This document shows positions 33,401 through 35,516 of a stretch of DNA of 64,000 nucleotides, piece by piece. This DNA comes from Cladocopium goreaui (taxonomy: Eukaryota; Sar; Dinophyceae; Suessiales; Symbiodiniaceae), in assembly GCA_947184155.2 (NCBI GenBank), contig CAMXCT020000324.1, positions 224,501 to 288,500 of the forward strand, written 5' to 3'. Made by a program: the position numbers and the translations under genes. The notes below the pieces were generated by a model. That model was not told where the DNA came from. It saw only the letters and a list, made by a program, of their open reading frames with translations, and ran no database searches. The first letter of the stretch is position 1; each line of letters opens with the position of its first letter.

Positions 33401-33403
33401 AAA
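2761..33403 (+). CDS. ilvB: Acetolactate synthase large subunit gene (partial, 16 exons recognised)
   Basis: Acetolactate (acetohydroxyacid) synthase is the ThDP- and FAD-dependent first enzyme of branched-chain amino acid synthesis, plastidial or mitochondrial in eukaryotes. Exons: 2761-2799, 2929-2986, 5229-5298, 5418-5475, 5635-5685, 16148-16228, 31608-31661, 31768-31809, 31866-31931, 32083-32187, 32371-32422, 32510-32577, 32768-32832, 32912-32964, 33028-33083, 33332-33403. They total 990 nt and join in phase to 330 codons covering the N-terminal ThDP (PYR) domain and most of the central domain, closest in feel to fungal ILV2. Donors are GC at ten introns, GT at four (the last unpaired) and GA at two; 15 of 16 acceptors are AG|G. 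The start exon, any transit peptide and the C-terminal ThDP/Mg domain (GDG...N motif) were not found. Introns 5 and 6 are inflated by two retroelements. No stop or frameshift was seen in the joined exons, so the gene is probably functional if it continues to the right of the window. Confidence 0.85.
4382..4675. repeat. GGAA / AAGCAAGG microsatellite in intron 2
   Basis: The tract begins as (GGAA)n and turns into about 25 near-perfect copies of the octamer AAGCAAGG. Long reading frames on both strands here are repeat artefacts. Confidence 0.95.
5229..5685 (+). CDS. ilvB: Acetolactate synthase exons 3-5
   Basis: Exon 5229-5298 completes the Y-S-G-G motif and continues AVLPLIDAF...SAHEQ; the HEQ glutamate corresponds to the catalytic Glu that activates ThDP. 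Exon 5418-5475 encodes SGHSAAAYAKSTGKFGVV, the conserved helix after the catalytic Glu. Exon 5635-5685 encodes AIVTSGPGLTNMVTPMQ, the TSGPG-x-TN motif. Donors are GT (GTTTGC), GC (GCGACC) and GC (GCGCAC); all three acceptors are AG|G. The copia element begins only 31 bp after the donor of exon 5. Exon 4 is followed closely by a 10-bp tandem repeat. Confidence 0.85.
5481..5550. repeat. 10-bp tandem repeat, seven units, intron 4
   Basis: Seven head-to-tail copies of TCGAGTCAAA, the first starting CC. The array begins five bases after the intron 4 donor. Confidence 0.95.
5717..5913 (+). repeat. 5' LTR of the copia element
   Basis: 197 bp, TGTGGTGGC...GGTTCGCA, identical in length to 15275-15471 with one mismatch. 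A GC-rich inverted motif near the end (GCCGCTGCGGTGC) may be part of the R/U5 terminator region. Confidence 0.95.
5914..5929 (+). promoter_or_regulatory. Primer-binding site, half-tRNA initiator-Met type
   Basis: Immediately after the LTR end the sequence reads GGTTATGAGCCCAAGC. Its complement GCTTGGGCTCATAACC is the anticodon stem-loop of a tRNA-Met with CAT anticodon, not a tRNA 3' end. Drosophila copia is known to prime from the 5' half of initiator tRNA-Met cleaved in the anticodon loop, with a PBS beginning GGTTATGGGCCC. The match in position and sequence makes the same mechanism likely here. Confidence 0.8.
5970..7694 (+). CDS. copia gag, N-terminal low-complexity part
   Basis: The first ATG of this frame is at 5970. 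The product is rich in Gly, Ala, Gln and Pro, with imperfect repeats of the type AGP(E/V)QA around 6680-6930. A charged helical segment follows at about 6967-7062 (VEELRLRIMKEAEENFIREA). After about 7480 the frame loses gag character and the conserved gag core continues in another frame (from about 7457). The step is -1 (or +2) relative to this frame. It is either a mutation or a recoding site; Ty1/copia elements usually have one continuous gag-pol frame. Confidence 0.65.
   Translation: MDRRRRQLGGAGETADQRLDRLIAMERKSQLHPPAVPEVRRLRVDEGGAQASGSDSRLGDRRGGDGDEAVHGQVIQLQLEADGPMPDGMLAPLFQDLGPEGTSGVLYRRLDEDDITRPAVEAEPGLRGSPGAAGAGLQPAQDLPNDAGRGQGFVHRDGAPLLEAAGGPFGQDRSGTGGLVVSPGVNAFWSADVRRAAALEQVADVERPMALPPLAGPPVTFGPVQALGVDHGGPGLLQPGAGPEQAPSHLVSAGMSPVQAPLVGAGPEQASMRMAAAGMSLGQAPMGGAGLVQAHGAECRQGGPEQARGGVRGAGPVQALTNGALSQPSPEKSVEELRLRIMKEAEENFIREAKKLKGEEVEGEIRSYHTASSGVPPMPALQGTATATSLAMQQAGHGLQGGAHLAGQGHQLVWSQPVSPMAGNSPGLPSGHSPGLHGGACASHGHLQAGGLCGGAGSMVHSQGHATGVHSGGQIPSSWNAMGPMASFGGGVSTQMWRQAQQELRRWLCLQGLVVRINLKGMRPLWSCCGALNFLYYHNLAQSSQPCSLGIGSRWSRRCLEMWLDRLVDGGMTS
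7457..8224 (+). CDS. copia gag core (capsid-like), ends at in-frame TAG
   Basis: The conserved gag core is read here. ALQFGDWITVVTPMLGDVAG at about 7600-7660 is followed by a Trp-rich helix, then RLEQRVVPMLLKCIPE and the FQPGGSSER motif, typical of the retrotransposon copia-like gag family seen across dinoflagellates. The frame has no ATG at a natural start, in line with its being the continuation of the frame that starts at 5970. TAG at 8222-8224 interrupts the helix reading QYAEYL*SEAEEL, where the frame clearly continues into the next entry. Confidence 0.7.
   Translation: MAAGTTGTAPLVMPPGLGGPDQPQGHATPMELLRSSELPLLPQPGTEQSALQFGDWITVVTPMLGDVAGSARGWWNDILREAAGLYDRWLTSTPLERIRLRPAEVQRSEAHLRLEQRVVPMLLKCIPELIKQDLIASRTMTVTGIMYRLWTIFQPGGSSERVSILKQLTEPKVGASAPDLLGGLRRWRRLMSRSLELNLALPDPIILSGVLHRFADALGKLGGTQLAYRVASVRQELGVDIRPGAVSIEQYAEYL
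8225..11788 (+). CDS. copia nucleocapsid, protease, methyltransferase-like domain and integrase
   Basis: In order: a CCCH zinc finger (C-x8-C-x5-C-x3-H, about 8373-8430); a CCHC knuckle CFNCGSSSHLRRDC (about 8458-8499); an aspartic protease with LLDGGATHGLR (Asp codon 8894-8896), where the usual Asp-Ser/Thr-Gly is Asp-Gly-Gly; and a methyltransferase-like domain from NLHLFSG (about 9395-9415) through ILGGPPCRTTSRLR (Cys codon 9575-9577), GPPPLR and ALESPEDP to about 9960. Then comes an integrase with an H-x3-H...C-x2-C zinc-binding region (about 10190-10240), the first catalytic Asp in LSMDLVG, the second in VHTDRE (about 10790) and the Glu in GRVEAEVGQIK (about 10900). A disordered acidic linker leads to TAA at 11786-11788. 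It is in the same frame as the preceding gag core and the following RT. Confidence 0.85.
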   Translation, partial: SEAEELSLGIGLKATTAGAAATTSLKAMVSMETPTLTSSTTPGGTAKSPCKFWKTTEGCRRGALCTFLHETSEMKGRCFNCGSSSHLRRDCTAKTSSTPTSTPAQQGGSAGDGSQQKKVSKVKAASKPSAKDSPGDSQKGKAANAGEMNPKEVVNTVSGTTSEGTQGGESTTTEPMGEPSTEAAAELMREATSLLKSIRSLKAVRMKSVGEGNFGGPGEYALLDGGATHGLRQAKPEEEPDLIATKVELACGSTVLYKHPRHQTLLSKEPVEPIIPLAWLVAADYRITWRRDSIVIHHPVRGPLKCSLRGGCPVMSRSEGLELLADLEKMQQTNIEVKEDELNWWASRFPQVPPSVWKFMKGQGESWKDHAAGLPWNRHRRRRLWRCRGVNLHLFSGRNPKHWAELEQAGYMVITVDTLQGVDLHDAATWAFIWELACAGKIAAILGGPPCRTTSRLRQRQPGPPPLRGRDEWRFSLEGLTTWDLHRVNSDTALLFKQLGLFIKAEEKRLQVLELQSLPTAFALESPEDPMAYLGVEAAHNLPSFWNFPELKEMVGLGNLKLVSFDQSQMGHARRKPTTILGNLPGLEQLDGLRDSSRRSDPLPRGLQESMEASKDWASWVPGLVMALKEALKVYLSQRDQCLAQRIHKLNVEEWKQHVKAHHHPYRRDCRRCMELAGVDSPHRRSHADSSAYVLSMDLVGPYPVGRDDGRQRNGKYIMVATVPLPMLERDDLSKDQKVDRDDEKIETDGKEANESLNSHADGGPGAPQDLPRPEEGASLEEVDEEHDVEMVNEEAANRLNRAWMEHIDGLKGPVGLQNITLVEILESRHIAHIVEATSRVYGRFRALGVPILRVHTDREKSFLSKPFQRWCSSHSLYQTMTSGDDGPANGRVEAEVGQIKRRLRVLLATSKLELQDWPGVARWAGEERLRMQLQKVGVPSKPMVPLGERVVVKTKRWHKQGPLAAPFKSMVLMGPSPNMTNGWVLRDGRKVQHARAVVRPAEEGEKAVMELYDASTRRVTEKQPPYLEDRKVPQPLQHDDLPQLLREDLALDDSHDVWGEAGIADQGEDVLSLGYSPDEFPDELHGDQPHDGDQDGSVDVEPALRTMWAGGESNPTSKATSKTVVDPNSPNASVATTSTTFSATLSACESCGLMQPDGEDCNFCAGPTSRQRSSQSGLASLSMKAS
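11749..11840. repeat. 39-bp tandem duplication carrying the stop codon
   Basis: Two 39-bp units (11749-11787 and 11788-11826) are followed by a partial third. The unit is 13 codons long, so the duplication keeps frame. Unit 1 ends GCG TCC TAA where the equivalent of unit 2 reads GTG TCT TCA, so the stop looks like a single C-to-A change in a serine codon. Confidence 0.9.
11789..14344 (+). CDS. copia reverse transcriptase and RNase H
   Basis: The frame continues directly from the integrase frame after TAA. RT motifs: TDVRGAFLLAP with catalytic Asp at 12719-12721, GAMYGLDTSPADW, and YVDDIL with the catalytic pair at 13070-13075. RNase H motifs: LLSDASHAP, SSTEAEL, RGDNLSGIQLL, and HVPGAELAADLLTKPV near 13950-14000. 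Between the finger motif CGNMAHP (about 12460) and LYAGGVDSTALR (about 12640) there is a Gly/Pro-rich stretch of roughly 45 codons that the family normally lacks; it may damage the enzyme. A hydrophobic and basic tail follows RNase H up to TAG at 14342-14344. Confidence 0.9.
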   Translation, partial: QSGLASLSMKVSSRSGSIGRLGSEDVEHQAELGLEGGRAWESVEVPDLAGLVDSIHREHWGWKKLWEQELSREAVGAETGFVHGQWLQYLEGQVKSLEVELALVSGSTLKQEAVECKLAALSKDVDGVLEEPLGPDPPDQARAVLQTYTVSLTEVKKDINLWKEPLQAEMEALVSSGTIRRVRVDQLVDEPGYDRMEVAPAKIVPTIKSPSGKRKARIVICGNMAHPAGHVKPSQLPDGGGHGCHRPRGVASPAVQSPGDGKDPNGGGVGKPGGDGPAAATDLYAGGVDSTALRCVLRKAAGASWSLASTDVRGAFLLAPRSQTRRQLLVVEPPRLLTATGLIPAEERWICDGAMYGLDTSPADWASFRDHRMSSFRWETPTHRCHLSRSPEPNIWSIMGVCKKKHPEPVLNDDAHADPLGFLIVYVDDILCVGPHPVVEASLGRIRDEWTCSEVEWVNSTKWLKFCGMQLRWQGDSLLLGQPDFARELLERHGPVPGRQVPLPKIDMVPDVEENIDPADVRKCQQLLGELLWLSGRTRPDLAFAVSTLSGWVTKCPKKVQELGRYLLGYLQETWEFVLVYKSCLTDQGEPTDELMKLTLLSDASHAPQGLRGCQGILALWGGALVQWESKRQPFAALSSTEAELIGYVDALTMGESLQVILNILEHNALVDDGQFEIRGDNLSGIQLLLAPDGPWRTRHLRLRSFVLRERLASREWHVEHVPGAELAADLLTKPVVLLNHWESFRRTLGLIKFSMPDETSRLCRLAEAVVALGGLVLQNGASQLVKTAGAVSLSALTAWMCCHEGLASMANMKKENSEPRPAQEHHKRPRGHEPGPTELALVTMLRTVAS
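14392..15180 (+). CDS. Extra ORF between RNase H and 3' LTR of the copia element, unknown function
   Basis: The ORF encodes 262 codons from ATG 14392 to TGA 15178-15180, in a different frame from pol. Residues 1-140 look globular, with many Trp, His and Arg (WYCRVHGG, LFHPVHTSTPVRPEDLE, PGVEQWKGYTFFRVR). Residues 150-262 are Gly/Ala/Pro-rich and end in an acidic tail. No membrane segment or signal peptide is visible, so an envelope-like role is not supported. The ORF has no stop despite its length, unlike gag-pol in the same copy. I do not recognise the fold. Expression would need a spliced or subgenomic RNA or reinitiation. Confidence 0.55.
   Translation: MAGEVPQGPWNSVEFQGMPTGNSDRWRSLVGGWYCRVHGGLRSRLFHPVHTSTPVRPEDLEAERVTVVWHCPGGRPWTRMIHQDFWSLGGQPIPGVEQWKGYTFFRVREGNQSGGNSSGLPRIRPDIVVWGDEDPLPPMAKQGGMSSAYPPPGAGAGAGATPAPKADGYRQPTPKTGRYQAPTGASGDLPRGRPGPGHRGKAAMGIGAGPISPVEEGRMTAAGRTTMGAGPMGTIPSEDEYTLVSDGDSNRGATPDNEEEDM
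15268..15274 (+). promoter_or_regulatory. Polypurine tract of the copia element
   Basis: AGGGGAG directly abuts the 3' LTR at 15275. It is short but correctly placed for plus-strand priming. Confidence 0.6.
15275..15471 (+). repeat. 3' LTR of the copia element
   Basis: 197 bp and 196/197 identical to the 5' LTR. It is followed at once by the target duplication GTTTA (15472-15476). Confidence 0.95.
15477..16147. other. Remainder of intron 5, no gene
   Basis: Without the copia element and one target copy the intron would be about 700 bp. The text is AT-leaning with scattered AGATCTT-like words and has no recognisable coding signal. Confidence 0.6.
16148..16228 (+). CDS. ilvB: Acetolactate synthase exon 6
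   Basis: The exon encodes DALTDGVPMVIFSGQVP...GTDAFQ, the highly conserved D-x-x-P-x-x-x-x-x-G-Q-V-P and G-T-D-A-F-Q-E motifs of acetolactate synthases. It is preceded by GAG|G, and the best junction uses a GA donor (CAG|GAGTGG) paired with the acceptor GAG|GAGTGC at 31608. GAG occurs on both sides of the intron, so the exact cut is ambiguous by up to three bases. The intron that follows is 15.4 kb. Confidence 0.9.
17741..18008. mobile_element. Small MITE-like element with 15-bp terminal inverted repeats
   Basis: ATATAGCGACGGACT at 17741-17755 is mirrored exactly by AGTCCGTCGCTATAT at 17994-18008. The interior is AT-rich and carries irregularly spaced CTTAGAAC words (17760, 17799, 17814, 17836, 17849, 17933). 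A 70-bp segment at about 17912-17983 is repeated directly at 18028-18096, partly outside the inverted repeats. No clear target duplication was seen, since the flanks are TA-rich. Confidence 0.5.
18430..18464. repeat. (CTG)n microsatellite
   Basis: About 11 uninterrupted GCT/CTG triplets inside a wider CTG-rich tract (18380-18500). Confidence 0.9.
20786..21450. repeat. Diverged tandem array, unit roughly 155-230 bp
   Basis: Words such as TTCTTTGGTTC, GATAGAATTCTTTGTGACTC, ACAGTTGAGG and CTTGGATGGGGCCCCAAC recur in the same order three to four times (anchors near 20793, 21024, 21218 and 21371). Copies are 75-90 percent alike by eye. Confidence 0.75.
22707..22725 (+). repeat. Left copy of 19-bp target-flank repeat
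   Basis: GCATCTCTACCTTATGATG ends exactly where the tyrosine-recombinase element begins. The same 19 bases occur at 30023-30041, six bases (TTTTCT) beyond its right end, and are followed there again by TTTTCT. The empty site was therefore most simply a 25-bp tandem repeat. Confidence 0.85.
22726..22841 (+). repeat. A1 repeat of the tyrosine-recombinase element
   Basis: 116 bp, identical to 29733-29848. Starts GTTTTAACAGC and ends GTTTTCATTTC. Confidence 0.93.
22801..22822 (+). other. Spliced-leader-like 22-mer inside A1
   Basis: The 22 bases match the conserved dinoflagellate spliced leader at 19 positions, including an unbroken 16-nt core GCCATTTTGGCTCAAG at the 3' end, where the leader joins its mRNA. 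It is followed by GCTGGG, so it is not a spliced-leader RNA gene (no GT donor or Sm site in place). The identical copy in A2 is at 29808-29829. Confidence 0.7.
22843..23304 (+). CDS. Small ORF with one predicted membrane segment, upstream of gag
   Basis: The ORF encodes 153 codons from ATG 22843, immediately after A1. It overlaps the start of gag by 44 bp in another frame. Residues 26-52 form a hydrophobic, Trp/Leu-rich segment (VDLLLWVLVSTYGLGVL...) that could span a membrane. The rest is Arg-rich. From about 23130 a second frame also looks protein-like (SEEESHIGWFRNTKELYEFG), so a frameshift within a longer protein is possible. I do not recognise a family. It could be a real accessory protein of the element or a chance frame. 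Confidence 0.4.
   Translation: MGPGLGGEGSDAAPGPFGQPTEDPGVDLLLWVLVSTYGLGVLCGWFLRTFWVRFGIGNTRAATSRVVGPWEVLTSRALRFVRRRRAISLAFSNLRESSLRQSVQSRPNLRRRATLAGSATPRSSTSSELTPLREGPALQHGPNRRGAQQHGDH
23261..24616 (+). CDS. gag-like protein of the tyrosine-recombinase element
   Basis: The ORF encodes 451 residues starting MDPTEEELNNMETIDDVAD. The middle part (about residues 140-320) is helical and Trp/Tyr-bearing, as in gag-like ORF1 proteins of DIRS/Ngaro elements. A Lys/Ser-rich basic stretch (about 355-400) precedes a Cys/His cluster (ICIKFNKGQCG...CPNG...HQCNLCLGPH...C) that looks like one or two zinc fingers for nucleic-acid binding. The last 95 bp overlap the next ORF, which is in the +1 frame, so frameshifting or reinitiation would be needed to express it. 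Confidence 0.75.
   Translation: MDPTEEELNNMETIDDVADWAGLEGPLKEGLLKDLGTPTKLRDIAFITRPVWDAALVLLRVPTAPANPGDPPGQREPTPVEGSRLEIFRRVVMLRMQMTPDTPGDPGIQRPGVATTPAQPPSSSQGSPTRKIKLSVVIDPTLDSEVVQLEQTAVSAMYAKYKSRFGDHPSPEVEPSIDQLSALAQLLKANATPYADMSLWGPHGLRTLRKAVFKSYVLNAASGEWSKKEAPGPESIVAWEKCFKTYKVAMVLLEAADPERLEAYMEHVKEFHNRFGPACWGIIYRADTRMRSEYMERIRRALDDDPRHGYTPANPWAAIFAEAVREQDFWTREVVTPSTLLLARNKSIACGLSSDSSIESAPERPSPKRKKSSSPKLKKKKAKKKYTGEDKSKWDDNNKVFSLNRKGLQICIKFNKGQCGNGKPQSRCPNGRSHQCNLCLGPHQASQCKKD
24522..25775 (+). CDS. Methyltransferase-like ORF of the tyrosine-recombinase element
   Basis: The ORF encodes 417 residues. After a basic Pro/Lys-rich lead (to about 140) comes a Rossmann-type domain: ALLLFSGKSREGD (FSG at residue 156), an acidic strand end WIVVVVDIVGP, and GIATPCETLSPLR with Cys at residue 216, followed by GPKPLR, then FWLENPDHG and FDQCMF. 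The order resembles motifs I, II, IV and VI of cytosine-5 DNA methyltransferases, although TPC replaces PPC. DIRS-like elements are known to carry methyltransferase domains, usually described as N6-adenine type; no NPPY/DPPY was seen here. The frame ends at TGA 25773-25775, but the same frame is open on the other side and runs into RT, so the native product may be one methyltransferase-RT polyprotein. Confidence 0.7.
   Translation: MASHSQDAPTGAVTNATFAWVPIRQANARKTDSAKQARVRQHLLPLPVTLHLGAKRSKRKKQPESDPSAPPEKKGRKEESPEERAAASSSGVKLVPRNQRPSRSPLQRKRRPVQAAPHRQGPSQLPKPPSWHPYRYGATNVPPEQWDHRPRALLLFSGKSREGDIASYLAAGGWIVVVVDIVGPTTCDVLDSENYRLILKEVQDGVFDCVGIATPCETLSPLRENPPGPKPLRDLAHPEGLGRKKLSKAEQQQLAQANQMFELSAEAVKYQLRAHRSFWLENPDHGSKLDFWKTKWGIGIEKHALVLKAAFDQCMFDAEVTKPTKLAHFDMDLTELRGIRCTHQNRTWTKPDGSEYKAKHESLVQRWRTNEGGNKERASKALGAYPPRLCKIIAGAMMGADQPRAKRLREMKAEELP
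25866..27896 (+). CDS. Reverse transcriptase and RNase H of the tyrosine-recombinase element
   Basis: The frame is open from 25776; the first ATG is 25866, and 676 residues follow. RT motifs: KARLIWDLRESGVN, VFFAIDIENAFHNVP with catalytic Asp at residue 259, VFGAVSSPTLW, and YVDDPIMV with Tyr at 328. RNase H motifs: IIITDASTWGMGG (Asp about 500), ALWEALCLLLAAR, VKADNISALYLL, and a terminal N-x-x-ADPLSRQ. These are the signatures of DIRS-family RT-RH. A 90-nt gap in the same frame separates it from the methyltransferase-like ORF, with only TGA in between. The stop TAG lies 76 bp before the recombinase ATG. Confidence 0.92.
   Translation: MRNPRAAAAKLPRSLIAGEAINELLLNAATHPEAVRITKALLGGQKTVPLDKAFVEKLRELVVGLLAPAGVQLPQKSTRASTPISAEVLWAWGEFTEDPDAKLLATWLREGAPLGYSQPIPCTGVFPRVTGPHWEEEAASQLARQYEGWKNHPSADEWQEDLAILVAEAQAKGFISLFDTMEEATTYLGRWPVLNKLGLIVKVKGDKRKARLIWDLRESGVNGLCSQGERIILPRLTDAAADAVAILRAGGTPVFFAIDIENAFHNVPAGEGKAFTAAAIEVNGQQKVLVYDVLVFGAVSSPTLWGRFASWLGRTLAAVNPAVACQIYVDDPIMVFDSSDPKGDKQITVSILWAAVAGFPIKMEKTESGHSVKWIGAEMRILQEDRAVSITIPADKVSEVVERITKIMARPVVGKKQLQSLAGALSFFASVVPVMRPFLGGIWAVLATDDGPSRARKLVHTKRIAHSMEWILALLEESTVPFTRVVRSVKPNSGAIIITDASTWGMGGVLLMGGAAIEYFSCPIPFQFTVKTGAIPGIPKHMALWEALCLLLAARIWLVRFPIGSVVRVKADNISALYLLAKGKAKSPELPVVAREIALDQAKERYEVTILQHINTKLNITADPLSRQHDPVPPPFPQDRLGEAKRIPIEVGPDFWQIRELGRGKSAAVYLRTGWG
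27973..29550 (+). CDS. Tyrosine recombinase of the retroelement
   Basis: The ORF encodes 525 residues from ATG 27973. The catalytic tetrad can be placed by eye: Arg 220 in WWLLREIEAS, His 335 and Arg 338 in FTGHSARAAGA, Trp 361 in GRWGSEIF (the usual His/Trp position) and the nucleophile Tyr 369 in FKQYVRD. A Cys cluster (HTCSCAEQGSPALCPYH) lies between box I and box II. The C-terminal 110 residues follow the catalytic domain and end with a Cys-bearing segment (TKCFWHF...AKCSKCF) and a Ser-rich tail. The enzyme would integrate a circular DNA copy without target duplication, which agrees with the element's ends. Confidence 0.9.
   Translation: MKRSVGPTYWQRPATAHDEPKKPKGFRPLAEGPVISSRAPVADGIDNKAGNPEDRQVKPYGRGSLELAVQAASSGPRECMEHIAKRARAANSHGPTLSRERTWESVAKAAGYDRAFDLVPDLIYSVMGALDKAGYRSAELYLEVAKQRHIEKGQPWTAQLALAAKCAKRACQRGRGPAKQAQPLPLADVSTLTDVSNPLAPGGPEWAVRSTVLASWWLLREIEASNTLLAHVQVDPREKLIKWNLPSSKADWRALGATRTHTCSCAEQGSPALCPYHLMVEQVKWAKAKRHSFLFCTETGAQTTKSGWAGTFEAIAQKLKLKLVGPTGLRLFTGHSARAAGAVHMARTQIELWRIQLFGRWGSEIFKQYVRDAPLEQLHGLAQEVSLKASLASARAELSAILAATKEATAAATGLAHQPVEALADCEAAAIIEPPAPDPPENDVLFVRNRSSRGKVHLAARHGNTLPHYLWRTKCFWHFARGQADYALLKEEPNGAKCSKCFKLPANNESDGSSSSSSRSQSSES
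29593..29732 (+). repeat. B1 repeat of the tyrosine-recombinase element
   Basis: 140 bp, 139/140 identical to B2 (29877-30016). It abuts A2 directly; the B1-A2 junction GTTGTTG|GTTTTAAC is the sequence expected at the joint of a circular intermediate. Confidence 0.93.
29733..29848 (+). repeat. A2 repeat, with second spliced-leader-like 22-mer (29808-29829)
   Basis: Identical to A1 over 116 bp. It is followed by a 28-bp C-rich spacer before B2. Confidence 0.93.
29877..30016 (+). repeat. B2 repeat, right end of the tyrosine-recombinase element
   Basis: 140 bp with one mismatch to B1 (CTCATG versus CTCACG). It ends ...GATGGTTGTTG and is joined to target sequence TTTTCT. Confidence 0.93.
30042..31607. 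other. Intron 6, right part, no gene
   Basis: No coding exon is recognisable. A run of GTGTCTTTGA repeats (five copies of about 10 bp, 31366-31411) lies about 200 bp before exon 7. Confidence 0.5.
31608..31931 (+). CDS. ilvB: Acetolactate synthase exons 7-9
   Basis: Exon 31608-31661 encodes ECPATEITRSCTKWNYVL (family: I-S-R-S-C-T-K-W-N). Exon 31768-31809 encodes VCLDFNQLPWAVNE. Exon 31866-31931 encodes AFRIASSGRPGP...IDLPKECV, the conserved E-A-F-x-I-A-x-S-G-R-P-G-P-V-x-x-D-L-P-K motif. Intron 31810-31865 is only 56 bp. Donors are GC, GC and GA; acceptors are all AG|G. The end of exon 9 is the least certain junction, because GAT/GAC occurs on both sides. Confidence 0.88.
32083..33403 (+). 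CDS. ilvB: Acetolactate synthase exons 10-16
   Basis: These seven exons encode the central FAD-contacting domain: DIVSMKAKV...AVQK; AADLINKAKRPILYVGQ; the segment ending KLAHKAQIPVTTT; CHGMGIFDERDPLSLHMLGM; AAYANFAIQNADCIIAV; SRFDDRTTGIVAKYAPKA; and ARAAEKEGTGGIIHVNIDKS...GK. Introns are 63-248 bp. Donors are GC (32188), GT (32423), GC (32578), GC (32833), GT (32965) and GC (33084). The exon at 32768 is the only one whose acceptor is AG followed by T. After 33403 (possible GT donor) no further exon was found before the repeat block. Confidence 0.87.
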
Positions 33404-33546
33404 GTGACCTGCCAAAGACATCCAAAGACAAATGAAATCAAACGAGTAATCTAGAGTCTAGGAGTCTAGGCAGAACTGATTATACAGTCGATACGATTCA
33501 AATTGCGCTAGCACGCATCTTCCGGAATTTGCTCTTCCATAGCCAC

Positions 33547-34026
33547 GAGACTACTACTACTACTATGAGGACTACTACTACTACTATGAGGACTACTACT
33601 ACTACTATGAGGACTACTACTACTACTACTACGACGACTACTACTACTACTACGACGACGACTACTTCTACTACTACGACTACTACTACTATGACGACGA
33701 CGACGACTACTACTACTACGGCTACTACTACTACGACGACGACTACTACTACTACTGCTACTACTACTACTACTACTGCTACTACTATTATACTATTACT
33801 ATTACTATTACTTCTACTACTACGACTGCTACTACTACTACTACTACTGCTACTACTACTACTACTACTACGCCTACTACTACTACTACTACTACTACTA
33901 CCACTACCACTACCACTACCACTACCACTACCACTACCACTACCACTACCACTACCACTACCACTACGACTACGACTACGACTACTACTACTACTACTAC
34001 TGCTACTGCTACTCCTACTACTACTG

Positions 34027-34057
<31 letters not shown>

Positions 34058-34060
34058 GCC
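33547..34060. repeat. (ACT)n triplet tract
   Basis: About 510 bp of ACT/CTA/TAC triplets with sub-blocks of ACG, ACC and a 24-bp higher-order period (ACTATGAGG) at the left. Ser/Thr/Leu/Val homopolymer frames here are artefacts. Confidence 0.95.
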
Positions 34061-34063
34061 CAG

Positions 34064-34297
34064 GCCCGTTAAACTTTACATTCAATTGGGAAGATCAACA
34101 AGGGTATTAGGGAATATTAAACTCCCACCCCCGTTAAACTTTACATTGAATTGGGAAGATCAACAAGGGTATTAGGGAATATTAAACTCCCACCCCCGTT
34201 AAACTTTGCATTCAATTGGGAAGATCAACACGGGTATTAGGGAATATTAAACTCCCACCCCGGTTAAACTTTACACTCAATTGGGAAGATCAACAAG
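34064..34297. repeat. 65-bp tandem array, left part
   Basis: About 3.6 copies of a 65-bp unit containing GTTAAACTTTACATT, CAATTGGGAAGATC and GTATTAGGGAATATT. Unit starts are at 34066, 34131, 34196 and 34261. Confidence 0.92.
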
Positions 34298-35212
34298 CGG
34301 ATTCATGACTTCGTGGAAATTGCGTTGAAGAGTTTGCCGATTTCTAACGTTAGATGTATAAGGTAGGCATTTTGGACAAGAATCGGTTGGAAAGAAACTT
34401 TTGGAGTTTGAAAAGCTCACCCAAGCAGCTGGAATGTTTGTGTGCTTGTTGTTGGTGAATCGTTATTCTTGTAGGTATACCGTGTTGTCAGCACGCGGAC
34501 TCGTTGGACGGGCCTCCAGGGAGTCGACTGAGCTAGTTGTTGACTCTGTGGAGGCGCTTCCGCCACGTCTACATAAAGTATCGTTTTTTGTTCTGTACAA
34601 TGATGTTCCGAACTCCGAATACGTGGACCCGGCGGAGGGGCCTCCAAAGGGTCAACCAAGTGAGGGGTTGACTCTGTGGAGGCTCTCCCACCGGGTCCAC
34701 AGAAACTATTGTTTTTGGTTAGTTGTTGACTTTGTGATTTCTAGCAAGTTTACATAAAGTCCAACCGGGTCCACAGAAACTAATGTTTTTGGTTAGCTGT
34801 TGACCTTGTGATTTCTACTAAGTATACATAAAATATCGTTTTTTGTTCTGTAGAATTACGTTCCGAACTCCGAATAGGTGGGCCCGGTGGAGGGGCCTCC
34901 AGAGGGTCAACCAAGTGAGGGGTTGACTCTGTGGAGGCTCTCCCACCGGGTCCACAGAAACTATTGTTTTTGGTTAGTTGTTGACTTTGTGATTTCTAGC
35001 AAGTTTACATAAAGTCCAACCGGGTCCACAGAAACTAATGTTTTTGGTTAGCTGTTGACCTTGTGATTTCTACTAAGTATACATAAAGTATCCTTTTTTG
35101 TTCTGTACAAGTACGTTCCGAACTCCGAATACGTGGGCCCGGTGGAGGGGCCTCCAGAGGGTCAACCAAGTTAGGGGTTGACTCTGTGGAGGTTCTCCCA
35201 CTAACAAGGGTA
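34298..35212. repeat. Insertion of about 915 bp with a 255-bp tandem repeat, splitting the 65-bp array
   Basis: The 65-bp array stops at AACAAG (34292-34297) and resumes at AACAAG (35213-35218). The segment between is unrelated and contains a 255-bp unit (TTCTGTA at 34591, 34846 and 35101) with GGACCCGGYGGAGGGGCCTCC and TCCACAGAAACTA words. No terminal inverted repeat or ORF was seen. Confidence 0.65.
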
Positions 35213-35515
35213 TTAGGGAATTTCAACTGCACCCAGGTTAAACTTTACATTGAATTGGGAAGATCAACGGGCTATTAGGGAATATTAAACTCCCACCCCC
35301 TTAAACTTTGCATTTCAATTGCAAGATCAGCAAATGTATTAGGGTATATTAAACTCCCACCCCCGTTAAACTTTACATTCAATTGGGAAGATCAACAAGG
35401 GTATTAGGGAATATTAAACTCCCATCCCCGTTAAACTTTGCATTCAACTGGGAAGATCAACAAGGGTATTAGGGAATAGTAAACTCCCACCCCCGTTAAA
35501 CTTTACAGTCAATTG
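35213..35515. repeat. 65-bp tandem array, right part
   Basis: About 4.5 further copies of the same 65-bp unit, more diverged at the left. Confidence 0.9.
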
Positions 35516-35516
35516 G

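Noticed and set aside
33498-34110. Ser/Thr/Leu-rich open frames over the (ACT)n tract
   Set aside because: Triplet repeat artefacts.
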